From contig JAUNDI010000029.1 of assembly GCA_030526155.1 (NCBI GenBank), positions 1 to 34,914 on the forward strand: a DNA stretch of 34,914 nucleotides, given 5' to 3'. Positions within the stretch are counted from its first letter, which is position 1, and the number at the start of each line of letters is the position of its first letter. Source of the DNA: Bacteroidia bacterium. GTDB taxonomy: Bacteria; Bacteroidota; Bacteroidia; Bacteroidales; Marinilabiliaceae. Below are positions 1-7,323 of the stretch, piece after piece. Position numbers and translations under genes: made by a program. The notes below the pieces were generated by a model that saw only the letters and a list, made by a program, of their open reading frames with translations, was not told the DNA's origin and did not search any database.

Positions 1-64
1 TTTTGTAATGTTTTGTTTAAGTGAGGAAGTGGGGTGTCGTTATGTGCTTTGTAGATTGATTTGG

Positions 65-72
65 TACATTTG
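65..72 (+). promoter_or_regulatory. Possible -7 promoter box for the DUF1016 gene
   Basis: TACATTTG matches the Bacteroidota -7 consensus TAnnTTTG exactly. It lies 76 nt upstream of the ATG at 149. No good -33 TTTG is found about 20 nt upstream. A second, weaker candidate, TACCTTTA at 101-108 (one mismatch), would give a more usual leader of about 40 nt. Which of the two is used cannot be decided from sequence. Confidence 0.35.
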
Positions 73-73
73 A

Positions 74-120
74 TTGTACCTCTATTTTCAAGATTATTTG
101 TACCTTTATCCTCAAGAATT
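74..120 (+). repeat. Pair of imperfect direct repeats upstream of the DUF1016 gene
   Basis: Two copies of about 22 nt, TTGTACCT-C-TAT then TTTCAAGATT (74-95) and TTGTACCT-T-TAT then CCTCAAGAATT (98-120), are spaced 24 nt start to start, close to two or more helical turns. They fall between the start codon at 149 and the -7 candidate at 65. They could be an operator or a duplicated promoter segment. Function is inferred from position only. Confidence 0.6.
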
Positions 121-148
121 GATTGAAAATGTCATTCAGAAATAAGTA

Positions 149-1300
149 ATGGAACTCATAAAAGGTAATATACAAGCTACTGATGATACAACGGCTTTCC
201 AACAAGGAGAGTTGTTCAATGACTCGTGTCTAATTATCGAACAAGCCCAAGCAAATGCGTATTACTCAGTCAATGAAACACTCATCAAGCGAAACTGGCT
301 TATTGGCATGCGAATTCAACACGAGGTTTTACGTGAACAGCGCGCTGAGTATGGGGAACAGGTAATAAAGGTACTATCTACTGCCTTGACCGCAAAGTAT
401 GGGAAAGGCTATACTAAAAGTAATCTTTATAACTATGTGAACTTTTACTTGATGTGGCCAAATATTTTCCACGCAGTGACTGGAAAATTGGCACAAGATG
501 GACTGATAGACATTTTCCACGCAGTGAGTGGAAAATCTGTGAACATTTTTGATTCTATCAGATCTGCAAAACCTATTCACCTTTCGTGGACTCATTATCG
601 AGTTATCCTTCAAGAGCAGAGTCCTGAAGCTCGTGCTTGGTATGAGAATGAGGCAGCAAGCGAAATGTGGAGCACTAGAACCTTGCAGCGTAACGTCTCA
701 TCGCAATACTACTATCGCCTGCTAAAATCACAGAATAAGCAGATTGTACGTCAGGAAATGCAGTCGTTGACCCAACCATTGCAAGATAAACTTGAGTATT
801 TGAAAAGTCCTGTTATTGCGGAGTTCCTTGGTTTTAAGAATAACACAGACTATACCGAGAGTAATCTAGAGCAAAGTATTATTGATCACCTGATTCCTTT
901 CCTAATGGAATTGGGCAAAGGGTTCGCTTTCGTTGATAGGCAAAAGCATATTCATACAGAAAAGGAGGATTATTACATAGACCTTGTTTTCTACAACTAT
1001 CACCTTCGCTGTTTCGTGCTAATCGACCTAAAAACAAAAAAACTTAGCTATCAAGATGTTGGCCAGATGGATATGTACGTTAAGATGTACGATGACTTAG
1101 TGCGTCCAGATGGACATAATCCTACTATAGGCATACTTCTTTGTGCTGACACTGACGATGACGTTGCTCATTATTCGGTTTTGAATGGCAATGACCAACT
1201 CTATGCTGCAAAGTATCTGACTTACATGCCAACCCAAGAGGAACTACGCCGAGAAATTGAGCAACAGAAGGAATTTTTCAGACTTCAAAATGATAGGTAA
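149..1300 (+). CDS. YhcG/DUF1016-family PDDEXK nuclease domain protein
   Basis: A 383-residue protein with the layout of the YhcG (DUF1016) family: an N-terminal helical/winged-helix region (about 25-180, with the typical LSWTHYRVIL stretch) followed by a PD-(D/E)XK nuclease fold (about 210-370). The nuclease motif is visible as YYIDLVFY (D278) followed by LIDLKTKK (D293-x-K295). The family includes recombination-promoting and defence-linked nucleases. The substrate of this protein is unknown. No restriction-modification genes are adjacent in the window. Residues 105-137 are a spacer made of near-repeats (NIFHAVTGK, DIFHAVSGK, NIFDSIRSAK) encoded by palindromic DNA. Its Ile and Glu codon choice is more mixed than in the ATA/GAG-rich genes downstream, which hints at acquisition by transfer. 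The next gene starts 23 nt downstream. Confidence 0.88.
   Translation: MELIKGNIQATDDTTAFQQGELFNDSCLIIEQAQANAYYSVNETLIKRNWLIGMRIQHEVLREQRAEYGEQVIKVLSTALTAKYGKGYTKSNLYNYVNFYLMWPNIFHAVTGKLAQDGLIDIFHAVSGKSVNIFDSIRSAKPIHLSWTHYRVILQEQSPEARAWYENEAASEMWSTRTLQRNVSSQYYYRLLKSQNKQIVRQEMQSLTQPLQDKLEYLKSPVIAEFLGFKNNTDYTESNLEQSIIDHLIPFLMELGKGFAFVDRQKHIHTEKEDYYIDLVFYNYHLRCFVLIDLKTKKLSYQDVGQMDMYVKMYDDLVRPDGHNPTIGILLCADTDDDVAHYSVLNGNDQLYAAKYLTYMPTQEELRREIEQQKEFFRLQNDR
464..536 (+). repeat. Two palindromic repeat units inside the DUF1016 gene
   Basis: ATTTTCCA-N9-TGGAAAAT occurs at 464-488 and again at 512-536, exactly 48 nt (16 codons) apart. Each has a perfect 8-bp inverted repeat, and the 9-nt centres differ by one base (CGCAGTGAC and CGCAGTGAG). 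A decayed third copy begins near 543. The units keep the reading frame and encode (N/D)IFHAV(T/S)GK. Confidence 0.85.
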
Positions 1301-1323
1301 ATACATAATACCCCAAAAACATA

Positions 1324-1764
1324 ATGAGCTATACATACCAATACCCAAGACCAGCACTGACTGCCGATGCTGTGGTAATAACTAGAGAGCTTGAGCCTCG
1401 AGTGCTCCTTATAGAGCGCGGTAATGACCCTTATAAAGGTTGTTGCGCATTCCCTGGTGGCTTTATGGATATGGATGAGACTACAGAGCAATGCGCCAAA
1501 CGCGAGCTAGAGGAGGAGACAGGACTAAAACTTGATAACTTTACGCAGATAGGTGCTTACTCTAAGGTAGATCGCGACCCTCGTGGACGAACTATCTCTG
1601 TGGTCTATCTAGCTATAGTTGATACTCCATTAGAGGTAATAGCACAAGACGACGCCGCTAGGGTAGGGTGGTATCCCGTAAATGCTCTACCAAAGTTGGC
1701 TTTTGACCATGACGAAATAATGAGGGATGCCCTCTCAAAGTATAATCAGATAATCAACCAATGA
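1324..1764 (+). CDS. Nudix hydrolase
   Basis: A 146-residue cytosolic hydrolase of nucleoside-diphosphate-linked compounds. The complete Nudix box GX5EX7REUXEEXGU is visible from G46 to L68 (G46, E52, R60-E61, E64-E65, G67), followed by a short beta/alpha C-terminus of normal family length. It resembles the ADP-ribose pyrophosphatase or 8-oxo-dGTPase subfamilies found in Bacteroidales, but the substrate cannot be read from the box. It is first in a run of three genes: its TGA stop overlaps the ATG of the next gene in an ATGA, which implies translational coupling. The next two products are a cysteine-rich YgbA-type protein and an exonuclease, so the operon may serve nucleotide clean-up or nucleic-acid quality control (inference). 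Confidence 0.93.
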   Translation: MSYTYQYPRPALTADAVVITRELEPRVLLIERGNDPYKGCCAFPGGFMDMDETTEQCAKRELEEETGLKLDNFTQIGAYSKVDRDPRGRTISVVYLAIVDTPLEVIAQDDAARVGWYPVNALPKLAFDHDEIMRDALSKYNQIINQ

Positions 1765-2060
1765 CACGTATAGAGCAAGAGAAGACTACCGTTCGTCAGA
1801 TGGTAGAGATATACTGCCGTGGTAGGAAACATAATGAGGGGGCATTGTGTGAGGAGTGTCTAGCTCTGCTAGATTATGCCTATGCTCGTCTAGATAGATG
1901 TAAGTTTGGGGAGAATAAACCAACATGCAAAAAGTGCCCTATTCATTGCTATAAGCCAGAGATGAGAGAGAAAATGCGCCAAGCAATGCGATACGCTGGT
2001 CCGCGTATGATACTCTACCATCCTATTGCCGCTATAAGACATATAATAAAGGAACTATGA
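1761..2060 (+). CDS. YgbA-like cysteine-rich protein (nitrous oxide-stimulated promoter family)
   Basis: A 99-residue protein resembling the YgbA_NO family, named after a nitrosative-stress-induced E. coli gene. The biochemical role is not established. Seven cysteines are visible: C19, C30-x2-C33, C47 and C56-x2-C59-x3-C63. They are arranged as a probable metal or Fe-S site, followed by a basic helix with the family-typical MREKMRQAMRYAGPRM segment. No signal peptide is present, so it is cytosolic. It overlaps both neighbours by 4 nt (ATGA at each end), so all three genes are almost certainly one transcript. The family assignment rests on the cysteine pattern and conserved C-terminal block. 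Function is unknown. Confidence 0.8.
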   Translation: MTRIEQEKTTVRQMVEIYCRGRKHNEGALCEECLALLDYAYARLDRCKFGENKPTCKKCPIHCYKPEMREKMRQAMRYAGPRMILYHPIAAIRHIIKEL

Positions 2061-2545
2061 AAGATTTTGCCGCTATAGATTTCGAGACAGCCAATAACGA
2101 ACGATGCTCAGTATGTAGTGTGGGCGTGGTGATATATCGCGATGGTAAAAAGGTCGACGAGTTCTATTCTCTCATTAAGCCCGAACCAGAATACTATAAC
2201 TATTGGTGTAGTAAGGTCCACGGCATTACTAGAGAGGATACCGAAGATGCTCCCATATTTCCTGAGGTATGGAGACAAATAGAGGCTAAAATAGCAGGAC
2301 TTCCACTAGTAGCTCATAATAAAGCTTTCGATGAGAGTTGTCTAAAGGCTGTATTTCGATGCTATCAGATGGATTATCCTGATTATGACTTCTATTGTAC
2401 GCTTGCTCAGTCTCGTAAGGTGTGGAAAGAGGGGCACCATAACCTCGATATCATAGCCGCACGTTGCGGTTATAACTTAGAACAGCACCACAATGCCCTA
2501 GCAGATGCCGAGGCTTGCGCAGCTATTGCTTTGGAGATATTGTAA
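2057..2545 (+). CDS. DEDDh-family 3'-5' exonuclease (DnaQ-like)
   Basis: A 162-residue stand-alone exonuclease of the DnaQ/epsilon fold. All catalytic residues are visible: D8-x-E10 (AIDFETAN), D92 (HNKAFDES), and H145 with D150 (HHNALADA), defining the DEDDh class that digests DNA or RNA 3'-5' with two metal ions. VHGITRED near residue 54 is typical of bacterial members. The protein is essentially the bare catalytic domain without polymerase, BRCT or helicase parts. It is last in the Nudix-YgbA-exonuclease run, overlapping the previous stop by 4 nt. Its own stop at 2543-2545 is one base from the stop of the convergent lipoprotein gene, leaving no room for an intergenic terminator. Confidence 0.92.
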   Translation: MKDFAAIDFETANNERCSVCSVGVVIYRDGKKVDEFYSLIKPEPEYYNYWCSKVHGITREDTEDAPIFPEVWRQIEAKIAGLPLVAHNKAFDESCLKAVFRCYQMDYPDYDFYCTLAQSRKVWKEGHHNLDIIAARCGYNLEQHHNALADAEACAAIALEIL

Positions 2546-2546
2546 C

Positions 2547-4001
2547 TCAATATACCCTCTCTCTAGCGCTATTATCGTAAAAATGCATCAACTCTCCCTT
2601 AGGGATTATCATCCTATTGACCTCAAATTCTGGGCAGTTGTACGACCTTAAGTCGTGTGTCTCTGTATCCCTTGGGTTACGTTGTGGGAGAAGGAAGGCC
2701 TTACTTGCCTCTCCATTCTCATTGATATGGAATATGCATAGGCGTGTGTGCAGACCATCTGTGCGTCTAGAGGCTACTACTGCCCATCGAGAGTTTGTCG
2801 ACCAGTTGTGGTAGGCCTCGGCATATGGCGAATTGGCTTTATCAAGGCTGTATAGCGTATCTCGCTCTATATCATACATCCATAAATCTGACGCAGGGTG
2901 CCATACCGGGAAATTGCCATATTTTAGTGATGACATCATAATATACCTACCATCAGGCGAAGGTCTAGGAATAGACAAGCTGAGTCCATCATTACGCTTA
3001 TCTGCTATTTTCTCTATTTCATTACCTACCTTGCCCGATTTAGCATCAAAGGGTACCCTGTAGAGGGCGTAGCGTAGTGAGTCTTGCTTCTGTGGCACAG
3101 GAAGTGAATCAGCGCAAACATAATACAACCACTTTCCACAAGCCGAGAAGGCAGGAAAATTCTCAAAATCCCTTGTATGTATATGTGGCGCACTGAGTAT
3201 GCTGTCTGTCTCGGTATCGAAGACTTGAATATCTGATGCCCCATCAAAGACATCTATCCTTTCGTGTGCCCCCGCGTGGAATAGCTGACGGGTAGTATTT
3301 GTCGAGAAGGCTATATACCTACCTTCGGGGTGCCAATAGGCATATGCGAAGGCGTTGATGTTATAGTCGGTCTTGGTATTATAGTTCTTCTGCTTGCCAT
3401 TTTTCTTGATTATTGTGCCTCCGTGCGGACCGCGTACGTGTAGTACCAAATCTTCGCTATCGCCTTTTCTTGTGGCATGGCAATTCATACATGAGTATTG
3501 TAGCTCATTGCAATCTGTGACAGTATACTCGTCGAATGTGGTGATATCACGTTGGTACATGCCTACAGCACTGAATGTCTCAAAGGCAGGTGCTATACGT
3601 CGATAGGTAATATATTGGTCTATACTATCTGCTGAGATATGCATGCTTATGCTGTTGTATCTCTCCCATTTGCCTTTTTGGTATGCTGATATGCTTATCT
3701 CTATCTCCTTACCAACATTTGCTGCTAGTGCATTATGCCAATCTTCTATATCCCAATGTGTATCCCACCCTCTCCATTGGTTTGATAGTATGACATCTTT
3801 GCCTTGTAGTATCTGTACATATATCTGCTCTACCTCTTCCTCTTCAACAGTAAAGTCTAGTGGCGCTATATTACATGGTATTGTAACGTCATAATAATCT
3901 GGGAATATCAGTACATCTCTGCCATTATCATGTATATCTGATGGGATATTCTGGCACGATGCTAATAGTAATATACAGATGATATATAATAGGTATTTCA
4001 T
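2547..4001 (-). CDS. Lipoprotein with TolB/PD40-type beta-propeller and a CXXCH motif
   Basis: A 484-residue protein with a lipoprotein signal peptide (MKYLLYIICILLLASC, lipid Cys at 16), hence anchored in the periplasm or outer membrane. After an Ig-like region (about 30-125) comes a conserved block (YRRIAP, GMYQRDI) leading into C171-M-N-C174-H175, a c-type haem-binding signature. From about 215 there are propeller blades with WHPEGRYIAFSTN, FSACGKWLYYV and PRPSPDGRYIMMSS, which are PD40/TolB-like repeats. Homologues are usually called TolB-like translocation protein, but this is not the Tol-Pal TolB. It follows the DUF6057 gene by 7 nt, so the two are very likely cotranscribed. Whether haem is bound is untested. 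C164 lies nearby as an alternative ligand or disulfide partner. Confidence 0.8.
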   Translation of the reverse strand: MKYLLYIICILLLASCQNIPSDIHDNGRDVLIFPDYYDVTIPCNIAPLDFTVEEEEVEQIYVQILQGKDVILSNQWRGWDTHWDIEDWHNALAANVGKEIEISISAYQKGKWERYNSISMHISADSIDQYITYRRIAPAFETFSAVGMYQRDITTFDEYTVTDCNELQYSCMNCHATRKGDSEDLVLHVRGPHGGTIIKKNGKQKNYNTKTDYNINAFAYAYWHPEGRYIAFSTNTTRQLFHAGAHERIDVFDGASDIQVFDTETDSILSAPHIHTRDFENFPAFSACGKWLYYVCADSLPVPQKQDSLRYALYRVPFDAKSGKVGNEIEKIADKRNDGLSLSIPRPSPDGRYIMMSSLKYGNFPVWHPASDLWMYDIERDTLYSLDKANSPYAEAYHNWSTNSRWAVVASRRTDGLHTRLCIFHINENGEASKAFLLPQRNPRDTETHDLRSYNCPEFEVNRMIIPKGELMHFYDNSARERVY

Positions 4002-4008
4002 ATCAGTA

Positions 4009-5523
4009 TTATCTTACTTGTTCGTCGTCTATATATGTGCGTTTCTCATTTCTAGCAATATTTTGCCATACTATATAGTAGTCTCTTGCTAGTCTATTCT
4101 CCTCATTCTGCATGGCTAGGTGTTTCATGGCCTCTTCTGGGTGAAATTTGTACTTGTTGAAGATAAAGTCTTCACTATACCTCACTCTTCTCATATAGCC
4201 GTATACGGGGTGTTGGTCTATCGTCTCAGGGTGAGATATCATATCTAGAATCTTCTCGGCTCTCTTTTTGTAGAAGGCCGACTCTCGTAATATCATACAA
4301 TATTTACGAGCAACGGCATACTCTCCGTTAATCATATTTATCTCTGCCATGCGCTCTAGAGCACGTCCCGACTTCTCAAAGTCAGAGTTGGCCTCCATAG
4401 CCTCTACTGTATATCGTAATGCTGTATTCATATTGCCTACTCTATACATTACCTCTGCCAATGGTAGGGCTGAGATACAATCTCGCTTCCAGTCGTTAAG
4501 TAGCCCTCTTGTGCCTAATTGTGGAAACTGTGTAAATCTATTGGTAAGTTGTCCCTCCATACCTAGGGAGAGGTTGAGGTATACAAGGGAAAGCTGACTG
4601 CGTGGTCCCTCTTTCTCTGCTATCTTTATTACTTTGTCCCATCTGCCACAACGTACCCAATAGTCCATCTCCTTAAACTGTTCTGAGGTATATGAATCTT
4701 TATGGATAAGGTATACTATTGTCCCACAGATAATATATGATATTACCCAAAGCCAACCTTTTTCTATCTTATATCTAATACACGATACAAAAGGCATTAG
4801 GTATACAAGCCACATTGACATAGGGGTGTCGATAGTATAGCGCAAATAATCGACGCCTAGAAGCATACTTTGCAGTCTATAGGGTAGTATTCTGTAAGAA
4901 ATAATGGCTAGTGTAAAATGTAGCAGTAGTGTAGCTATAGCCACTATATATCTATGCTCATATCTTCTAATAATGATAATATTGGCAATGGCGAGTACTA
5001 CAAAAAGTATATTAGCAGGACCAATCAGCCAATAGCCCAAAATAGTAAAAATTACGAGCAAGCAATAGGATGTATATATGCTCCGACTACGGTTTTGCGC
5101 CAGATATAGTACCATGGCAAGTGTTATGGCTACTATAAAAGATAACTGTGCATACTCGTTTGTAAGAAAAAATATCATAGCTGTAGGTACCAATATCGCC
5201 CCTACGCTTTTCTTGCCTGTAAAACTCTCTCCTACATATAACGTTGCTATAAATGCCCCAAGGAATAGTAAGGCTATGGCTAAGGCACCTGTCTGCCTTG
5301 TATAACAAAACTGAGTAAGGAATCTACCTATTAGGTCAGATAGTCCTCCAGGGCGAGAGAATAGTTCTCCTATATATTGTGGCGTATAAAGTAATAGCTG
5401 ATATTGCTCTAAAAACTGGAGGTGCCCATAAAAGGCAAAATAGAAAAAGAGTAATAGCGATATGAATACTATACTCGATATAAATATTGTCTTGTTTATC
5501 TTGTTAGTCCAATCTAATCTCAT
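4009..5523 (-). CDS. DUF6057-family polytopic membrane protein with TPR-like C-terminus
   Basis: The N-terminal half holds about ten predicted membrane helices, starting with TIFISSIVFISLLLFFYFAF, and includes the GGLSDLIGRFLTQFCY segment typical of DUF6057. The C-terminal half (about 265-500) is soluble and helical, with TPR-like pairs around NTALRYTVEAMEANSDFEKSG. The frame stays open up to a TTG at 5571, but that codon lies upstream of the -7 promoter box at 5553-5560. The ATG at 5523 is therefore chosen, giving 504 residues. Function is unknown. The partnership with the CXXCH beta-propeller lipoprotein 7 nt downstream suggests a joint envelope role, perhaps membrane protein and periplasmic sensor or carrier (inference). 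Confidence 0.78.
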   Translation of the reverse strand: MRLDWTNKINKTIFISSIVFISLLLFFYFAFYGHLQFLEQYQLLLYTPQYIGELFSRPGGLSDLIGRFLTQFCYTRQTGALAIALLFLGAFIATLYVGESFTGKKSVGAILVPTAMIFFLTNEYAQLSFIVAITLAMVLYLAQNRSRSIYTSYCLLVIFTILGYWLIGPANILFVVLAIANIIIIRRYEHRYIVAIATLLLHFTLAIISYRILPYRLQSMLLGVDYLRYTIDTPMSMWLVYLMPFVSCIRYKIEKGWLWVISYIICGTIVYLIHKDSYTSEQFKEMDYWVRCGRWDKVIKIAEKEGPRSQLSLVYLNLSLGMEGQLTNRFTQFPQLGTRGLLNDWKRDCISALPLAEVMYRVGNMNTALRYTVEAMEANSDFEKSGRALERMAEINMINGEYAVARKYCMILRESAFYKKRAEKILDMISHPETIDQHPVYGYMRRVRYSEDFIFNKYKFHPEEAMKHLAMQNEENRLARDYYIVWQNIARNEKRTYIDDEQVR

Positions 5524-5552
5524 AACTATTGGATAGCGTGTGCATTTTAACG

Positions 5553-5560
5553 CAAAGATA
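5553..5560 (-). promoter_or_regulatory. -7 promoter box for the DUF6057/beta-propeller operon
   Basis: On the minus strand TATCTTTG is a perfect TAnnTTTG box, 29 nt upstream of the ATG at 5523. No convincing -33 TTTG is found at 19-21 nt. Its location rules out the TTG at 5571 as the start. Confidence 0.55.
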
Positions 5561-5708
5561 TAACTTTTCAACCTTTAGCTTATTTGTATAAAGGGAAAAA
5601 GAGGATATAACGTGTGTTTCAAGGCTATATTTCCCCAATGGGAGCTTGCGTTTTTGTTCAATTGTTTTAGTTATAGTTCTATTATTTCCTCGATTCTTCA
5701 ATGTCATA

Positions 5709-5737
5709 TTGTCTTATCCCTATTTATTGTACATTTG
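5709..5737 (+). promoter_or_regulatory. Promoter of the secreted esterase gene
   Basis: TACATTTG at 5730-5737 is a perfect -7 box, with ATTG ending at 5711 as an imperfect -33 element (spacing 18). The resulting leader of roughly 40 nt to the ATG at 5782 is A/T rich, as usual for Bacteroidota translation initiation. Confidence 0.5.
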
Positions 5738-5781
5738 TTTCATCAATTCACATGAAAACAAATAACTATAATCTATAAAGT

Positions 5782-7206
5782 ATGAATAACTTCAGCCTAA
5801 AAAGTCTAGCTCTAGCTGCTATGTCGGCTACTGCAATATTTTCGGCAGACGCGCAGTCGCTCAAGATGAAGAATCAAGTAGTACGTGTTACTGCTTATGA
5901 GGCCTCTACCTCTGTTAATCTAGTTGTAGTAAAACCAGAGAAAAAGATAGACCAACTCGACCCAAAGGCTTTCTTAGTGGAGACTAATGGTGTGCCTCGT
6001 AATGTCAAGATAGTATATACTTGCGACGATCGTGGTGAGTGGTGTGATAATGGTGAGTATCTAGCATTTGGTCTCGAGTATAGTGCAGACCGTAAGGCGG
6101 CACCTCTTGTAGCCTCTTTTATGGGTACATGGAGTACTGCTTATCCTGTTAAGGTGGCTCTTAAGCCTAGTAAATCTATAAAGGTAGAGGGTAAGAAGGT
6201 AACTTCGGTAGAGTGTGAGACACCTCATGCATTACGTAACTTCCTCTCGGAGTCGGATTTCTTCAAGCGTGGCACATATACAGGTAGTAAGACCGGCCTT
6301 CCTGGTGATGCTACTCTCACTTATGGAGCTTATGAGCCATGGGCGTTGAAGTCTGATTCTAAGAAAAACCCTCTTATAGTATGGCTACATGGTATGGGTG
6401 AGGGCGGTACTGATGTTAGTATCGAGCTTATGGGTAATGAGGTAGTATCTCTTATTCGCGAGGATATTCAGTCGCACTTCACAACAGAAGGTGGCGAAGG
6501 TGGTGCGTATGTACTAGCTGTACAATGCCCTACATTCTGGATGCAGACACCAAAGGGCATGGGTATGGGCGATATGCCTTCTATCTATAGCGATGCACTT
6601 AAAGCGTGTATAGATAATTACGTAACAAATGTAAACCCTGACGTAGATCGTAATCGTATCTATATTGGTGGTTGCTCAAATGGCGGCTTCATGACAATGA
6701 ATATGCTTATCCGTCATCCAAAGTACTTCGCTGCAGCTTACCCAACATGTGAGGCTTATAAGGATGAGTTTATCTCTGATATCCAAATCAAGTCGCTTGC
6801 TGAGGAGAATATATGGTTTGTTCAGTCGTATGACGATACAACTGTTAATCCTAAGGAGTTTGCTATCCCTACATATGAGCGCCTCATGAAGGCTGGTGCT
6901 AATAATGTATGGCTCTCTATGTTTGAGAGTGTTGAGGGACATGATTTCCCTGGCACTAAGTTATTCGGTCACTTCTCATGGTGCTACCTCTTCAATGATA
7001 TGGTAACAGGTGTACAAGAGAAGGAAGTTGCTGACCTAAAGCCTACAAATAATGGCGGTGGTACAGTTGCCCCACAAGGTCATGCAAATATTTATGAGTG
7101 GATGAATGCCCAAGTTCTCAAAGAGCCAGAGGCGCCAAAGTTCCCATTCCCTATGGGAGGTGGTGCTCCTGCTAAGCAAGAGGAGATGAAGGATAGACCT
7201 TGGTAA
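5782..7206 (+). CDS. Secreted alpha/beta-hydrolase esterase (PHB-depolymerase/CE1-like)
   Basis: A 474-residue exported hydrolase. The signal peptide is about 1-25 (cleavage after SADA), then a beta-rich domain (about 26-135) and an alpha/beta-hydrolase domain (about 150-420). Visible motifs are IVWLHGMGEGG (oxyanion region), GGCSNGGF with S299 as nucleophile in G-x-S-x-G, Asp at D351/D352 (SYDDTTVNP), and H387 in EGHDFPG, a complete catalytic triad. Family members cleave polyester or feruloyl/acetyl ester side chains, or act as small peptidases. The substrate here cannot be assigned. The C-terminal tail is Gly/Ala/Lys rich and ends MKDRPW. It stands alone between a divergent operon and a convergent kinase gene, with a strong hairpin after its stop. 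Confidence 0.85.
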   Translation: MNNFSLKSLALAAMSATAIFSADAQSLKMKNQVVRVTAYEASTSVNLVVVKPEKKIDQLDPKAFLVETNGVPRNVKIVYTCDDRGEWCDNGEYLAFGLEYSADRKAAPLVASFMGTWSTAYPVKVALKPSKSIKVEGKKVTSVECETPHALRNFLSESDFFKRGTYTGSKTGLPGDATLTYGAYEPWALKSDSKKNPLIVWLHGMGEGGTDVSIELMGNEVVSLIREDIQSHFTTEGGEGGAYVLAVQCPTFWMQTPKGMGMGDMPSIYSDALKACIDNYVTNVNPDVDRNRIYIGGCSNGGFMTMNMLIRHPKYFAAAYPTCEAYKDEFISDIQIKSLAEENIWFVQSYDDTTVNPKEFAIPTYERLMKAGANNVWLSMFESVEGHDFPGTKLFGHFSWCYLFNDMVTGVQEKEVADLKPTNNGGGTVAPQGHANIYEWMNAQVLKEPEAPKFPFPMGGGAPAKQEEMKDRPW

Positions 7207-7243
7207 AAAAGTTCATGTGTTAATACTATTATTTGTTTAGTAG

Positions 7244-7278
7244 AATGCCCTAGTACTCATGACGAGTACTAGGGCATT
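7244..7278 (+). terminator. Hairpin between convergent genes (bidirectional terminator)
   Basis: A perfect 15-bp stem (AATGCCCTAGTACTC at 7244-7258 and its complement at 7264-7278) encloses a 5-nt loop, ATGAC. It lies 38 nt after the esterase stop and 46 nt beyond the kinase stop on the other strand. There is no long T-run on either side, so it may stall polymerase weakly or protect mRNA 3' ends. Confidence 0.65.
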
Positions 7279-7323
7279 TGCCTATCGGCATAAAAACTAA
7301 ACCTATGAATAATAATCTATCTA

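Noticed and set aside
17-205. Minus-strand 62-codon ORF over the nuclease promoter region
   Set aside because: It overlaps the start of the well-supported nuclease gene, has low-complexity hydrophobic sequence and no recognisable domain or promoter.
2547-4001. Tol-Pal TolB
   Set aside because: PD40-like blades are present, but the protein is a lipoprotein with a CXXCH motif and no tolA, tolQ, tolR or pal neighbours.
5504-5707. Minus-strand 67-codon ORF upstream of the DUF6057 gene
   Set aside because: It overlaps the DUF6057 start in another frame and spans the -7 box. Composition is not coding-like.
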